A stretch of 64,000 bases of DNA from Actinomycetales bacterium (GCA_016710385.1 JADJVX010000017.1:62001-126000); one strand, 5' to 3'; counted from the stretch's first letter, positions 9,811-19,614 are shown. Notes: a model not told the origin generated them from the letters alone. Numbers and translations are program-made.

Positions 9811-10071
9811 TCAGAGTGCGGCGGCCTTCTTGGCCATCGCCGACTTCTTGTTGGCCGCCTGGTTGGCGTGGATGACGCCCTTGGAGACGGCCTTGTCGAG
9901 CTTGCGCGAGGCAGCCTGAAGGGCCGCGATCGCGGCGTCCTTGTCGCCGCTGGCCGCTGCCTCGCGGAACTTGCGCACGCCGGTGCGCAACTCGCTCTTG
10001 ACCGCCTTGTTGCGCTCGGTGCGCTTCTCGTTGGTCTTGATGCGCTTGATCTGGGACTTGATGTTTGCCAC
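9811..10071 (-). CDS. rpsT: 30S ribosomal protein S20
   Basis: An 86-residue, Lys/Arg-rich helical protein beginning MANIKSQIKRIKTNEK, the S20 signature, with the usual C-terminal HANQAANKKSAMAKK. It binds 16S rRNA early in 30S assembly. ATG start. The region upstream to 10266 (about 195 bases) includes a long leader and a copy of the GTATGCCGT repeat at 10097-10105, only 26 bases from the start codon. Its location near lepA and holA is the conserved bacterial order. Confidence 0.98.
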   Translation of the reverse strand: MANIKSQIKRIKTNEKRTERNKAVKSELRTGVRKFREAAASGDKDAAIAALQAASRKLDKAVSKGVIHANQAANKKSAMAKKAAAL

Positions 10072-10266
10072 GTGTGAACTTTCTCGGTCGGTGCGGGTAT
10101 GCCGTTAGAGGGCGGCAGACGCGGCTCGGGACCGGGCGTGGGGCACCCGTGGGTTGAGACGCGCTGGGTGGTGCAACGTGCGCGCACGACCAGGCGCGCA
10201 CGCAACTGCCGAGGTTACCAGCCGGGTTGATGCCGCCCAAACCGGCTGGCGCCGTAGGCTGCCCAG

Positions 10267-11103
10267 GTGCGCAGTCACACCTCTTCCGGGATCACGTGCT
10301 ACGACTGGGGCGGCCCCGCGGCGGCTCCCCCATTGTTGCTGCTGCACGGCTTCTCGGACTCGGGCTGGTGCTGGGCCGACGCTGTGGCCCGGTGGAGCGC
10401 CGACTTCCGGGTGCTGACCGTCGATGTCCGAGGTCACGGGCTCTCGGAGCGCTTCACACCCTATGAGCTCGCGACGGGACCGCAGGCGGTCATGGTCGCC
10501 GACATCGTGCACCTTCTGGACGATTGGGCCGCGCTGGCCGGTCGCCCGGTCGGTCTGGTCGGGCATTCCATGGGTGGTGGCATCGCCTGCGAGGTGGCTC
10601 TGGCCCGCCCGGACCGGGTGGCCGGGGTGGTGCTCGAAGACCCGGCCCTCGGCCCTGGCGAGACCACCACCGCCGAGCAGCAGGCCGAGGTCCGGCGGGA
10701 GTGGGGCCGTCTGCAGGTCGCCCAGTTGATCCGGTATGCCGTCGACCCGGGCTTCGCGGCTGCGGAGGTGGGCCAGTTCCTGCGCACCTCGCCGGCCGTC
10801 GAGGCCGAGCCGTGGCTGACCGCCAAACGCCGGACCGACCTGGACATGGCTGCCGACGGACGCATCCGTCCCGACCGGCCGTGGCGCCGAGCGATCTCGG
10901 CGCTCACGGTGCCCACCCTGGTGATCAGCGGCACCGGCGAGGTCATCTGGGACTCCCAGGAGTGGGCGGCCCTGCAGTCGTGCGGGAATCCGCTGGTGGA
11001 GACCGCGGTCGTCGACGGAGCGGACCACTGCGTGCGTCGCACCCAACCGGAGCGCTTCCATGCCGTCGTCGACCCTTGGTTGGGTCGCCACCTCATGCCC
11101 TGA
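10267..11103 (+). CDS. Alpha/beta hydrolase
   Basis: A 278-residue alpha/beta-hydrolase. Visible are the oxyanion-hole LLLHGFSDSGW, DVRGHGLS, the nucleophile elbow GHSMGG (Ser at about residue 101) and the C-terminal catalytic His in DGADHCVRR. No signal peptide. GTG at 10267 is 6 bases after TAGGCT (10255-10260), so it is probably leaderless. It stands alone, divergent from rpsT and convergent with holA. Substrate cannot be told from sequence; simple esters, epoxides or haloalkanes are all possible in this superfamily. Confidence 0.88.
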   Translation: MRSHTSSGITCYDWGGPAAAPPLLLLHGFSDSGWCWADAVARWSADFRVLTVDVRGHGLSERFTPYELATGPQAVMVADIVHLLDDWAALAGRPVGLVGHSMGGGIACEVALARPDRVAGVVLEDPALGPGETTTAEQQAEVRREWGRLQVAQLIRYAVDPGFAAAEVGQFLRTSPAVEAEPWLTAKRRTDLDMAADGRIRPDRPWRRAISALTVPTLVISGTGEVIWDSQEWAALQSCGNPLVETAVVDGADHCVRRTQPERFHAVVDPWLGRHLMP

Positions 11104-11169
11104 CGCCTCACCGTCCGCCCGAAGGCAGGGAACGGTCAGCTGCGCCGACAGATCCGCTGGGTCGAATGA

Positions 11170-12141
11170 TCAGCTGCGCCGGGCCGCTGCTCTGGCCCCG
11201 GTGATCGCCAGGACCGCCCGTTCGACCGCGAAGACCGGATCACGGCCGCCGCCCTTGACCTCGACATCGGCCGCCGCGACGGCCTGGATTGCGGTGCCGA
11301 GGCTCGGGCCGTCCCAACCGCCGACCGCGCGCCGCGCCTTGTCGACCTGCCAGGGCGCCAAGCCCACCTGTTTGGCCACGGCGGCCGATGATCCACGACC
11401 GGCCGACCCCACCTTGACCAAGGTGCGCAGCTGCGATGCCAGGACGGCGACGATGGGCACCGGGTCGATCCCGCTGGCGATGGCGTGCCGCAGCAACCGC
11501 AACGCCTCACCGGTCTGACCTGCGATTGCGGCGTCGGCGACCCGGAAGCCGGTGGCCTCGACCTTGCCACCGTGGTAGGTCTCGACGACCCGGTCGTCGA
11601 TCACGCCTTCGGTGTCGGCCACCAGTTGACTGCAGGCCGCGGCGAGCTCGCGGATGTCCTTGCCCAGCGCCTCGACGAGGGCGTGCACCGCCTCGGGTGT
11701 GGCCCGGCGACCGTGTCGCCGGAACTCATGGGTGACGAAATCGGTCTTGTCTCGGTCGTTCTTGATGGCCGGGCATTCGATGACCCGTGCTCCGACAGCC
11801 TTCATGGCGTCGAGGACCTTCTTGCCGCGCACCCCCGACTTGTGCATGACGACCAGCATGAGGTCTGGCGCCGGCGCCGCGATGTAGTGCAGCAGGTCGG
11901 TGACCAAGTCGTCCGACGCCTCATCGACGTCCTCGGCCACGACGACCTTGCTGCCCCCGAACAACGAGGGGCTGGCGTGCAGCGCCAAGACCCCGGGCTC
12001 GTATGCCGTGGCCCGCACCGTGATCTTCTCGGCCTCCGGGTCAGCCTCGCGGGCCAGCGCGACCATGGCAGCCAGCGCCCGCTCGGCCAGCACACCCTCG
12101 GGCCCGGTGATGAGCACGAACGGCGGCATGATCGGAGTCAC
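11170..12141 (-). CDS. holA: DNA polymerase III subunit delta
   Basis: A 323-residue clamp-loader subunit that opens the beta clamp. It has the HolA fold: LITGPEGVLAERAL at the N-terminus, SLFGGSKVVVAEDVD (about residue 57) and the C-terminal helical region with MFAVERAVLAIT-like ending. GTG at 12141 is used; an ATG four codons later is equally plausible. In many actinobacteria comEA-comEC lie directly beside holA; here the neighbours are a hydrolase and an aminotransferase, and no comEC is present in the window. Confidence 0.92.
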   Translation of the reverse strand: MTPIMPPFVLITGPEGVLAERALAAMVALAREADPEAEKITVRATAYEPGVLALHASPSLFGGSKVVVAEDVDEASDDLVTDLLHYIAAPAPDLMLVVMHKSGVRGKKVLDAMKAVGARVIECPAIKNDRDKTDFVTHEFRRHGRRATPEAVHALVEALGKDIRELAAACSQLVADTEGVIDDRVVETYHGGKVEATGFRVADAAIAGQTGEALRLLRHAIASGIDPVPIVAVLASQLRTLVKVGSAGRGSSAAVAKQVGLAPWQVDKARRAVGGWDGPSLGTAIQAVAAADVEVKGGGRDPVFAVERAVLAITGARAAARRS

Positions 12142-12173
12142 GCGACTAGCGTGCCATGGACCGGGGACACGGC

Positions 12174-13541
12174 ATGATGTCCGGCATGATCGACCGCGCC
12201 CGGCTCGCAGCTCTCATGACCATCGAGCAAGACCGATTCCTCGCCTCCCACCCGCGTTCCGCGACGGCATACCAGAGTGCCTCTCACCTGTTCGGTCGGG
12301 TGCCGATGACGTGGATGAACAAACTGGCCGGAGGCTTCCCGATCTACTTCGAGGCCGGGCGGGGCAACCGGGTCCGCGACATCGACGGCAACGAGTACCT
12401 CGATTTCGCGTTGGGCGACACCGGCGCCATGGCTGGTCACTCGGCCCCTGCCGTCGTCGCCGCGGTGCGCCGTCGGGTCGAGGAACTCGGCGGGTTGACC
12501 ACGATGCTGCCGACCGAGGACGCCGAGTGGGTCGGCGCGGAGCTGACCCGTCGGTTCGGGATGGACGTGTGGAGCTTCTCGCTCACCGCCACCGACGCCA
12601 ACCGCTGGGCAATCCGGCTGGTCCGCGCCATCACCGGTCGCCCCAAGATTCTCGTCAACAGCTACTGCTACCACGGCTCGGTGGACGAGTCGCTCATCGT
12701 CGTGGGCCCGGACGGCGAGGGCGCCAGCCGCCCCGGTAACGTCGGCTCACCGGTCGATGTCACGGTGACCAGCCGGGTCGCCGAGTTCAACGACATCGAG
12801 GGTCTGGAACGCCAACTGGCCCACGGCGACGTCGCGGCGGTGCTCATGGAGCCGGCCCTGACCAACATCGGCATCGTGCTGCCCGACCCGGGCTATCTCG
12901 CGGCCGTCCGTGAGCTCACCCGCCGCTCTGGCACGTTGCTCATCATCGACGAGACGCACACGTTCTCCGCCGGCCCCGGCGGGATGACTCGGCGCGACGG
13001 CCTGGAGCCCGATGTCCTCGTCATCGGCAAGGCGATCGGCGGCGGGATCCCCACCGGGTCGTATGGCCTGTCCGCCGAGCTGGCCGCGCGAGTCCTCGAC
13101 CGACGCGACCTCGACCTGGTCGACATGGGCGGGGTGGGCGGCACCCTGGCCGGAAACCCCTTGTCGGTCGCCGCCATGCGCGCGACCCTGGAGCAGGTGC
13201 TCACCGACGAGGCCTTCGTCGGGATGATCGAGGTGGCCACCGGGTTCACCACCGGCGTCGAGAAACTCATCGACCGCTACGAGTTGCCCTGGGCGATCAA
13301 TCAGCTCGGCGCTCGCGCCGAATACCGTTTCGCGTCGCCCTACCCCCGCAACGGCACCGAGGCTGCGGCATCGGCCGACCCCGAGGTGGAGGACTACCTG
13401 CACCTCTACCTGGCCAACCGGGGCATCCTGCTCACCCCGTTCCACAACATGGCCCTGATGTGCCCCACGACCACATCGGCGGACGTGCAGCAGCACCACG
13501 ACGTGTTCGACGAGGCGCTCGCGACGCTCCCCCGGTCGTAG
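12174..13541 (+). CDS. Class III pyridoxal-phosphate aminotransferase (glutamate-1-semialdehyde-mutase-like)
   Basis: A 455-residue fold-type I PLP enzyme. Class III features are DIDGNEYLDFALGDTGAMAGH near the N-terminus, LLIIDETHTF (Asp that contacts the PLP ring N) and LVIGKAIGGGIPTGSYG with the Schiff-base Lys. It resembles glutamate-1-semialdehyde aminomutase and related transaminases that are not heme enzymes; the substrate is uncertain. The ATG at 12174 follows GGGGA by about 6 bases; other in-frame ATGs at 12156 and 12186 are alternatives. It is divergent from holA and ends six bases before the end of dinG on the other strand. Confidence 0.85.
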   Translation: MMSGMIDRARLAALMTIEQDRFLASHPRSATAYQSASHLFGRVPMTWMNKLAGGFPIYFEAGRGNRVRDIDGNEYLDFALGDTGAMAGHSAPAVVAAVRRRVEELGGLTTMLPTEDAEWVGAELTRRFGMDVWSFSLTATDANRWAIRLVRAITGRPKILVNSYCYHGSVDESLIVVGPDGEGASRPGNVGSPVDVTVTSRVAEFNDIEGLERQLAHGDVAAVLMEPALTNIGIVLPDPGYLAAVRELTRRSGTLLIIDETHTFSAGPGGMTRRDGLEPDVLVIGKAIGGGIPTGSYGLSAELAARVLDRRDLDLVDMGGVGGTLAGNPLSVAAMRATLEQVLTDEAFVGMIEVATGFTTGVEKLIDRYELPWAINQLGARAEYRFASPYPRNGTEAAASADPEVEDYLHLYLANRGILLTPFHNMALMCPTTTSADVQQHHDVFDEALATLPRS

Positions 13542-13547
13542 CCGAGG

Positions 13548-15794
13548 TCAGAAGCCCAGCTGGGGGTCGCCGAGTTCCAGCCCTAGGGCGGCAAGGCGGG
13601 CTCGGATGACCTCTGCATCGAGCTCGAGCTGCTCGACGAGGTCGTCCAGGTCAACCCCAATCCTGCTCGCGTCGCGGAGTTGCTCATCCTCTGCGGATGT
13701 CCAGGCGTGGCCCGACACCACGGCGGTGCGCACCGACGGCGGTGATGGAGGTGGGCCGGCGACCGGCCGTAGGTCGGGCTCGGCCGCGGGATCGACGAGC
13801 GGACCACCGCCGAGCGCGCGAGCACCGGGCTCGAGCACCGGCAGCGGGTCTGGCGCGGAGTCATCGAGGCGGGCCAGCGCGGCGAGCACGAGCTCGCGGT
13901 TGGTCGTCGGCCAGAACGGCGGCAGCGAGCGCTGCAGGAACCCGGCATACCGGGCCGTCATCAGGCGGGAGTCGAGGAAGGCGACGACACCTCGGTCGTC
14001 GGACCGCCGCACCAGCCGCCCGGCGCCCTGGGCCAGACGCAGCGCCGCGTGGGTGGCCGACACCGCCATGAAGCCGTTGCCGCCCATCCGGGCGATCGCC
14101 TGGGTGCGCGCCGAGGCCAGCGGGTCGTCGGGCCGGGGGAAGGGGATGCGGTCGATGACGACGAGTTGGCAGGCGGAGCCCGGCACGTCGACGCCCTGCC
14201 ACAGACTCAGCGTGCCGAACAGGCAGGTGCTCGCCTCACGCGCGAACTCCCGCACGAGAGTGCCGAGTTGGTCCTCCCCCTGGCAGCGGATGGTGATCGG
14301 TATGCCGTCCCGCTCGAACCGTCCCCGCAGTTCCTCGGTGGCCGCCTGGGCCGCACGCATCGAGGAGAAGAGTCCCAGAGTGCGCCCTCCTGCGGCGCGG
14401 ACCAGCGCGTCGAGCTCGTCCAACGCCGCGGGCGACCCCCCGTCGCGACCCGGGGCCGGCAGATGTGCGGCGACATAGGCGATTGCCTGGCGGGGGTAGT
14501 CGAAGGGACTGCCGACGTCCAGGCCCTTCCACTCGGGGGCACCCTCGCCCCGCATTCCCAGCGTGCCCGCGACCGCGTCGAAGGAGCCACCCAACTCCAG
14601 GGTGGCCGAGGTCAGGACGACCACCCGTTCGGCGAGCACCTTGTCGCGCACCAGCATGGCCACGCTCATCGGGGCGACGCGGAGCACCGAGCCACGGCGC
14701 GGCTCGTGGGAGAGCCAGACGACGTCCAGCTCGCGCTGCTCGATGATGCGCTCGCACGTGTCGAAGAGGTCATCGACTGCCGCCCGCGCGACTTGGAGGG
14801 CACCGTCGACCTGCTGACCCTGCTCGGGTTTGAGCTCGCTCTGCATGGACCGAGCGACGTCGCGAATCCGAGTGATGGCCAGCACGAGGTTGTCCGGAAG
14901 GGAGACGATCCGTCCCTCGGGGGCCGGCTCCAACACCCCGTCCAGCAGCGCGGCGGCCTCCTCCAGGTCGGGCCCGCGTTCGCTGCGTCGCCCGGCCCGC
15001 TTGGCGGCCGCGACGACCAGACCCGAGGTCAGCTCGTCGGTGATTGTTGAGGTGACCCGGTCGACGAGCTCGTGGGCCTCGTCGACGATGAGCAGGTCGT
15101 GCTCGGGCAGCATCTGGCGACCCTCGAAGGAGTCGATCGCCATGAAGGAATGGTTGGTCACGACGATGTCGACATCGGCCGCCGCCGCCCGCGAGCGCTC
15201 GACGAAACACTCGCCGACCATGGGGCACTTGCCGCCGAGGCATTCATGGGCCGATACCGACACCTGCCGCCAGGCGCGCTCGCTCACCCCGGGCACGAGC
15301 TCGTCGCGGTCGCCGGACTCGGTGATCTCGGCCCAGGCGCGCAGCCGCACCACCTCCTGCCCCAGCCGGGAGGATGCCTGATCGACCTCGCCCACCGAGA
15401 TGAGCACGTCGTCGTCGTCCGGGAACCCGCCCTCGAGCTTGTGCAGGCACAGGTAGTTGCGACGTCCCTTGACCATCGCGAAGGTCGGGCGCCGCGCGAG
15501 CAATGGGGTCAGCGCGGTCGCCAGCCTCGGCAGGTCCCGGTCGATGATCTGGGCTTGCAGCGCGAGGGTCGCGGTCGCGACGACGGCCGGACGGCCAGTG
15601 TCCATGGCATGCCGCACGGCGGGCACCAGATAGCCCAACGACTTGCCGGTGCCCGTGCCCGCCTGCACGAGCAGGTGCCGCTTGTGGTCAACGGCGTCGG
15701 CGACGGCCCGCGCCATCTGCACCTGGCCGGGACGCTCCACGCCGCCGACGCCCGCGACTGCAGCGCTCAGCAGGGCGTCGAGGGTGGTGGACAC
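13548..15794 (-). CDS. dinG: ATP-dependent helicase DinG-family (XPD-like)
   Basis: A 748-residue superfamily 2 helicase with Walker A VQAGTGTGKSLGYL, a DEAH box LLIVDEAHE, a cluster CLGGKCPMVGEC consistent with the XPD-type iron-sulfur domain, and motif VI GAGRLVRRSDDRG. The last 100 or so residues, after a Pro-rich linker, form an extra helical region not needed for the helicase core. The GTG at 15794 is chosen because TACAGT (rc, 15801-15806) is 6 bases upstream, a leaderless pattern; that -10 element overlaps a GTATGCCGT repeat. In other bacteria DinG resolves R-loops and replication-blocking structures. Confidence 0.92.
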   Translation of the reverse strand: MSTTLDALLSAAVAGVGGVERPGQVQMARAVADAVDHKRHLLVQAGTGTGKSLGYLVPAVRHAMDTGRPAVVATATLALQAQIIDRDLPRLATALTPLLARRPTFAMVKGRRNYLCLHKLEGGFPDDDDVLISVGEVDQASSRLGQEVVRLRAWAEITESGDRDELVPGVSERAWRQVSVSAHECLGGKCPMVGECFVERSRAAAADVDIVVTNHSFMAIDSFEGRQMLPEHDLLIVDEAHELVDRVTSTITDELTSGLVVAAAKRAGRRSERGPDLEEAAALLDGVLEPAPEGRIVSLPDNLVLAITRIRDVARSMQSELKPEQGQQVDGALQVARAAVDDLFDTCERIIEQRELDVVWLSHEPRRGSVLRVAPMSVAMLVRDKVLAERVVVLTSATLELGGSFDAVAGTLGMRGEGAPEWKGLDVGSPFDYPRQAIAYVAAHLPAPGRDGGSPAALDELDALVRAAGGRTLGLFSSMRAAQAATEELRGRFERDGIPITIRCQGEDQLGTLVREFAREASTCLFGTLSLWQGVDVPGSACQLVVIDRIPFPRPDDPLASARTQAIARMGGNGFMAVSATHAALRLAQGAGRLVRRSDDRGVVAFLDSRLMTARYAGFLQRSLPPFWPTTNRELVLAALARLDDSAPDPLPVLEPGARALGGGPLVDPAAEPDLRPVAGPPPSPPSVRTAVVSGHAWTSAEDEQLRDASRIGVDLDDLVEQLELDAEVIRARLAALGLELGDPQLGF

Positions 15795-15870
15795 CGCGCC
15801 ACTGTATGCCGTGCCGCCCTTTGCCGTGCCGCCCCACCCGGCATACCAGGGCAGGTAGCCTGTCGCCCTT

Positions 15871-17109
15871 GTGAGCCGACTTCGCGAACGCATCCTGCCC
15901 AGACGCCTCGGCCGCGATTTCGGCTTCCTGGTCTCCTCATCCTGGGTGAGCAACATCGGCGACGGGCTGGAGCTGGCCGCCGGACCGTTGCTCGTCGCGT
16001 CGGTCACCCGCGATCCCGTGCTTGTCGCGATGGCGGCCCTGCTCCAGCGGCTGCCCTGGGTGCTCTTCGGCCTGTATGCCGGTGCCCTCGCCGACCGCCA
16101 CGACCGGCGCCGGATCGTCATGGGGGTGGACCTGACCCGGGCGGTGATCCTCACGGTCCTGAGCACGACGATCCTCACCGGGCACGTGCAGGTGTGGATC
16201 GTGCTCGTCGCGATCTTCCTGCTGGGGGTGGCCGAGACCTTCGCCGACACCACGTCCTCGACCTTGCTCCCCATGGTCGTCGACCGGGCCGACCTGGGCA
16301 TCGCCAACTCCCGGCTACAGACCGGTTTCATCACGATGAACCAGCTCGCCGGCCCGCCGATCGGAGCGGCCCTCTTCGCCCTTGGCTCGGCGGTTCCCTT
16401 CCTCGCCCAGGCCGTGTGCGTGGCCGCCGGTGCGCTGCTGGTGGGGAAGATGTCCGTCGGGCGACCCAAGGTCCTCGATGATCAGCCGTCGCGCCGGGTG
16501 CGCGAGGACATCGCCACCGGGTTCCGCTGGCTCTGGGGACATCCGGCGGTGCGGACCCTCGCGCTGACGATCCTCACCTTCAATGTCACCTTCGGGGCTG
16601 CCTGGTCGGTGCTCGTCCTCTATGCCACCGACCATCTGGGGATGGGCGAGGTGGGGTTCGGCCTGTTGACGACGGTCAGCGCGGTGGGCGGCCTGCTCGG
16701 CACGGCGTCCTACGGCTGGCTGGAGCGGCGCTTCCCGCTCGGCACGATCATGCGCGGAGGTCTGGTCATCGAGACGCTCACTCACCTGGGGTTGGCGCTC
16801 ACCACGTCCCCGGTGGTCGCGATGGTCATCTTCTTCTGCTTCGGGGCGCATGCCTTCGTCTGGGGGACGACGGCACGCACGGTGCGTCAGCGCGCGGTGC
16901 CCGAGCACATCCAGGGACGGGTCAGCAGCGTCTACATGCTCGGGATGATGGGCGGATTGGTTGTCGGCCAGGCGCTGGGTGGCCCGATCGCGAGCGCGTT
17001 CGGGCTCACCGGGCCGTTCTGGTTCGCCTTCGGCGGATCCGCGGTGATCCTCGCCCTCATCTGGCGACAGCTCCCGGCTATCGCGCACGCGCCCGATCCT
17101 GCGGAGTAG
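15871..17109 (+). CDS. MFS exporter (EntS/MFS_3 type)
   Basis: A 412-residue membrane protein with about 12 hydrophobic segments, and ADRHDRRRIVMG between helices 2 and 3 (the MFS loop motif). The overall pattern matches the MFS_3 group, which includes the enterobactin exporter EntS and macrolide efflux pumps. GTG at 15871 is 9 bases after TAGCCT (15856-15861). No siderophore or resistance genes lie nearby, so the substrate is open. It is divergent from dinG. The 215 bases that follow, up to the hflX end, hold no gene I can support. Confidence 0.87.
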   Translation: MSRLRERILPRRLGRDFGFLVSSSWVSNIGDGLELAAGPLLVASVTRDPVLVAMAALLQRLPWVLFGLYAGALADRHDRRRIVMGVDLTRAVILTVLSTTILTGHVQVWIVLVAIFLLGVAETFADTTSSTLLPMVVDRADLGIANSRLQTGFITMNQLAGPPIGAALFALGSAVPFLAQAVCVAAGALLVGKMSVGRPKVLDDQPSRRVREDIATGFRWLWGHPAVRTLALTILTFNVTFGAAWSVLVLYATDHLGMGEVGFGLLTTVSAVGGLLGTASYGWLERRFPLGTIMRGGLVIETLTHLGLALTTSPVVAMVIFFCFGAHAFVWGTTARTVRQRAVPEHIQGRVSSVYMLGMMGGLVVGQALGGPIASAFGLTGPFWFAFGGSAVILALIWRQLPAIAHAPDPAE

Positions 17110-17324
17110 CCCGGTCAGTCGGTCTGATGGGCCCCATCGGCGAATCCGACTCCCCTGGAACGTATTCGATGTCGACGTGGTCGCGCGGCAGCTCCACTGG
17201 TGCGCCACCGCCTCGTGCGCCAGCGCGATAGACCGCCGACAATGACCGAATCCGGTGTGGCGCAAAGAACTCGGCTCGTCCACCACCAAGGTGGACAACA
17301 GCCTGGCATGCCGTGCCGTGTGGA

Positions 17325-18788
17325 TCAGTCGCCTGCAACCCGGTATGCCGTGTAGTCACCGATCCGGTGCGCGTGCACCTTGGCGTGGACTCGAGTCCCC
17401 TCGGCGGTGTGCTCACTGGCGAGGATCTCGCCGTTTTCGTGTAGCCGGTTGAGCAGGTCACCCCGCTCGTAGGGGATGAGCACGTCGATCTCCACATCGG
17501 GCTTGGGCAGCTCGTCAGCGATGCGGCTGAGCAGTTCGTCGATGCCTTGGCCGGTGCGTGCCGACACGACGACCGAGTGCTTGTGGGCTCGCGTCAGCCG
17601 GTCGAGCACCTCGGGGTCGGACGCGTCGGCCTTGTTGACGACGATGATCTCCTTGAGGTCGCCGGCCCCCTCGACCTGCGCCAGCACCTCCCGCACCGCG
17701 CTGATCTGACTCTCGGGGTCGGGGTGCGACCCGTCGACGACGTGCAGCAGCAGATCACAGTCGCCCACCTCTTCGAGGGTGGAACGGAATGCCTCGACGA
17801 GTTGGTGGGGCAGCGCCCGCACGAATCCCACGGTGTCCACCAACGTGTATTCCCGCCCATCGACGGTCTCAGCACGGCGCACCGTCGGGTCGAGGGTCGC
17901 GAACAGCTGGTTCTCGACCAGAACGCCGGCACCGGTGATGCGGTTGAGGATGGAGGACTTGCCGGCGTTGGTGTAGCCGGCGATCGCGACACTCGGCACG
18001 TGCCCGGCCTTGCGGGAGTGCCGCTTGGTGTCGCGGCCGGTCTTCATGAGCGAGATCTCGCGGCGCAGCTTGGCCATCCGGGTGTTGATCCGGCGCCGGT
18101 CGAGCTCGATCTTCGTCTCCCCGGGGCCACGCGACCCGATGCCCTCACCTCCGGCGACTCGGCCACCGGCCTGCCGGGACATCGACTCACCCCAACCACG
18201 CAGCCGCGGGAGCAGGTACTGCAACTGAGCGAGCTCGACCTGAGCCTTGCCCTCCCGACTCTTGGCATGCTGGGCGAAGATGTCGAGGATGAGGGCGGTG
18301 CGGTCGATGACCTTCACCTTGACGACATCCTCGAGCGCGCGACGTTGTCCGGGGGCGAGTTCGCCGTCGCAGATCACGGTGTCGGCGCCTTCGGCCGCCA
18401 CGATGTCGCGCAGCTCCTGGGCCTTGCCTTTGCCGAGGTAGGTCGCCGGGTCGGGGCTCTGCCGGCGCTGGATGACCCCGTCGAGCACGGTCGATCCAGC
18501 GGTCTCGGCGAGCGCCGCGAGTTCGCGCAGCGAGTTCTCCGCGTCGGTGACGGTGCCGTCGGTCCACACGGCCGCAAGGACGACCCGCTCGAGGCGAAGC
18601 TGGCGGTATTCGACCTCGGTGACATCGGTGAGTTCGGTCGACAGCCCCGACACCCGCCGCAGCGCCGCGCGTTCCTCGCGGTCGAACTGATCCCCGTCAT
18701 AGTCGGCGGTGGGCTCCAGCCCGTCGAGAACGTCGGGGTCGGCCAGGGCGGCAGCTTTTCCGGAAAGCACGGTGTTGCGTCGTGTCAT
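17325..18788 (-). CDS. hflX: Ribosome-associated GTPase HflX
   Basis: A 487-residue GTPase of the HflX family, which splits stalled ribosomes in other bacteria. It has the HflX N-terminal domain (DPATYLGKGKAQEL, CDGELAPGQRRALED), the RGPGETKIELDRR linker and the G domain with AGYTNAGKSS (G1), DTVGF (G3) and NKAD (G4). The ATG at 18788 is preceded by a GGGGGG ribosome site. A copy of the 9-mer repeat encodes the C-terminal YTAYRV. Its neighbourhood with dapF and miaA is the usual actinobacterial order. Confidence 0.96.
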   Translation of the reverse strand: MTRRNTVLSGKAAALADPDVLDGLEPTADYDGDQFDREERAALRRVSGLSTELTDVTEVEYRQLRLERVVLAAVWTDGTVTDAENSLRELAALAETAGSTVLDGVIQRRQSPDPATYLGKGKAQELRDIVAAEGADTVICDGELAPGQRRALEDVVKVKVIDRTALILDIFAQHAKSREGKAQVELAQLQYLLPRLRGWGESMSRQAGGRVAGGEGIGSRGPGETKIELDRRRINTRMAKLRREISLMKTGRDTKRHSRKAGHVPSVAIAGYTNAGKSSILNRITGAGVLVENQLFATLDPTVRRAETVDGREYTLVDTVGFVRALPHQLVEAFRSTLEEVGDCDLLLHVVDGSHPDPESQISAVREVLAQVEGAGDLKEIIVVNKADASDPEVLDRLTRAHKHSVVVSARTGQGIDELLSRIADELPKPDVEIDVLIPYERGDLLNRLHENGEILASEHTAEGTRVHAKVHAHRIGDYTAYRVAGD

Positions 18789-18842
18789 GGTCCCCCCAGG
18801 GTCGCACGAACCCGCCGCCCTGCCCAACCGGATAACGCCGCC

Positions 18843-19544
18843 CTAGATCGCCAAAGCAGCGCGAGCCCGGCTGATCGCCTTGGCGGTGACGTCGACGACG
18901 AGGTCATCCGGCAGGCCGTCGAAGACCAGGATCATGAGCACATCGGTGACGCCGGCCGCGACGATCGTCTGGCTTCGATTCGCCCCATCGACGGTGTAAC
19001 TGAGTCGCACCGAGCGCGCCCCTGGTGCTGCGGGAATTGCCGGCCCCGGCGCCAACGTGCCGTCCACCTGGGTCTGCCCACTGACCATCACACGCACTGT
19101 CGCACAGCTGGATCCGGCCGCTGCCCCCCATTGCGCCACGAGGCTGCCGGCAGCCTCGGTGGAGGGAGCAGTGCGCAGCCACTCACCCAACACGCCTTTG
19201 CGGTCCGGTGAGAGCAGCAGTGAGACGTCGGCGAGTTTGGCGTTGAGATTCGGTCCGGTGCGCACCACGACCGGCGCGCAGGCCGGGTCGTCGGAGGCCA
19301 ATTCCAGCTTGACCGTGCTGGGCAGGAGTGTCGGTCGGGCCAGGGTGGTGCCTGCGGGCAGGTCCGGCACCTGCAGCAACGCCTCTTGGAGCAGCCCCAG
19401 CGAGCGCACCTGCCCGTTGGGCCGGTCGCCGGAGCCGCCGCCGGTCGGGGACGCGGGATCGCTCAGCAGCGGCACCACGAGGCATCCGGACGTGCCCAGG
19501 CTCAGCCCGACCACGGTGATCGCGACCGCGAGCGCACGTCTCAT
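18843..19544 (-). CDS. Putative lipoprotein
   Basis: A 233-residue protein with a signal peptide MRRALAVAITVVGLSL and a lipobox GTSGC, so it is predicted to be a membrane-anchored lipoprotein. The rest is Ala/Pro/Thr-rich with two further Cys (DPACAP, SSCATV) that could form a disulfide. I do not recognise a domain; the overall shape recalls sensor-type or PknH-like extracellular lipoproteins, which is weak. ATG at 19544 is 7 bases after TAGGCT (rc, 19552-19557), giving a leaderless start. It lies between hflX and a divergent methyltransferase gene. Confidence 0.75.
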   Translation of the reverse strand: MRRALAVAITVVGLSLGTSGCLVVPLLSDPASPTGGGSGDRPNGQVRSLGLLQEALLQVPDLPAGTTLARPTLLPSTVKLELASDDPACAPVVVRTGPNLNAKLADVSLLLSPDRKGVLGEWLRTAPSTEAAGSLVAQWGAAAGSSCATVRVMVSGQTQVDGTLAPGPAIPAAPGARSVRLSYTVDGANRSQTIVAAGVTDVLMILVFDGLPDDLVVDVTAKAISRARAALAI

Positions 19545-19614
19545 GCGCGGCAGCCTAGCCACCGCCGCCCCGCCGGAGCGGTTCGCCGACGCGCATCGCC
19601 TAGAGTCGACTGCC

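Noticed and set aside
9069..10205. Extension of the lepA open frame by about 380 codons upstream
   Set aside because: It runs antisense to the PemK-like gene and through rpsT in another frame; LepA family proteins begin at the GTPase domain, as chosen.
11136..11180. Near-duplicate TCAGCTGCGCCG at 11136 and 11170
   Set aside because: A single short local duplication at the holA end, with no wider repeat or mobile element signature.
17115..17309. Short - strand open frames between the MFS gene and hflX
   Set aside because: Several overlapping frames with no distinctive codon bias or motif; treated as intergenic.
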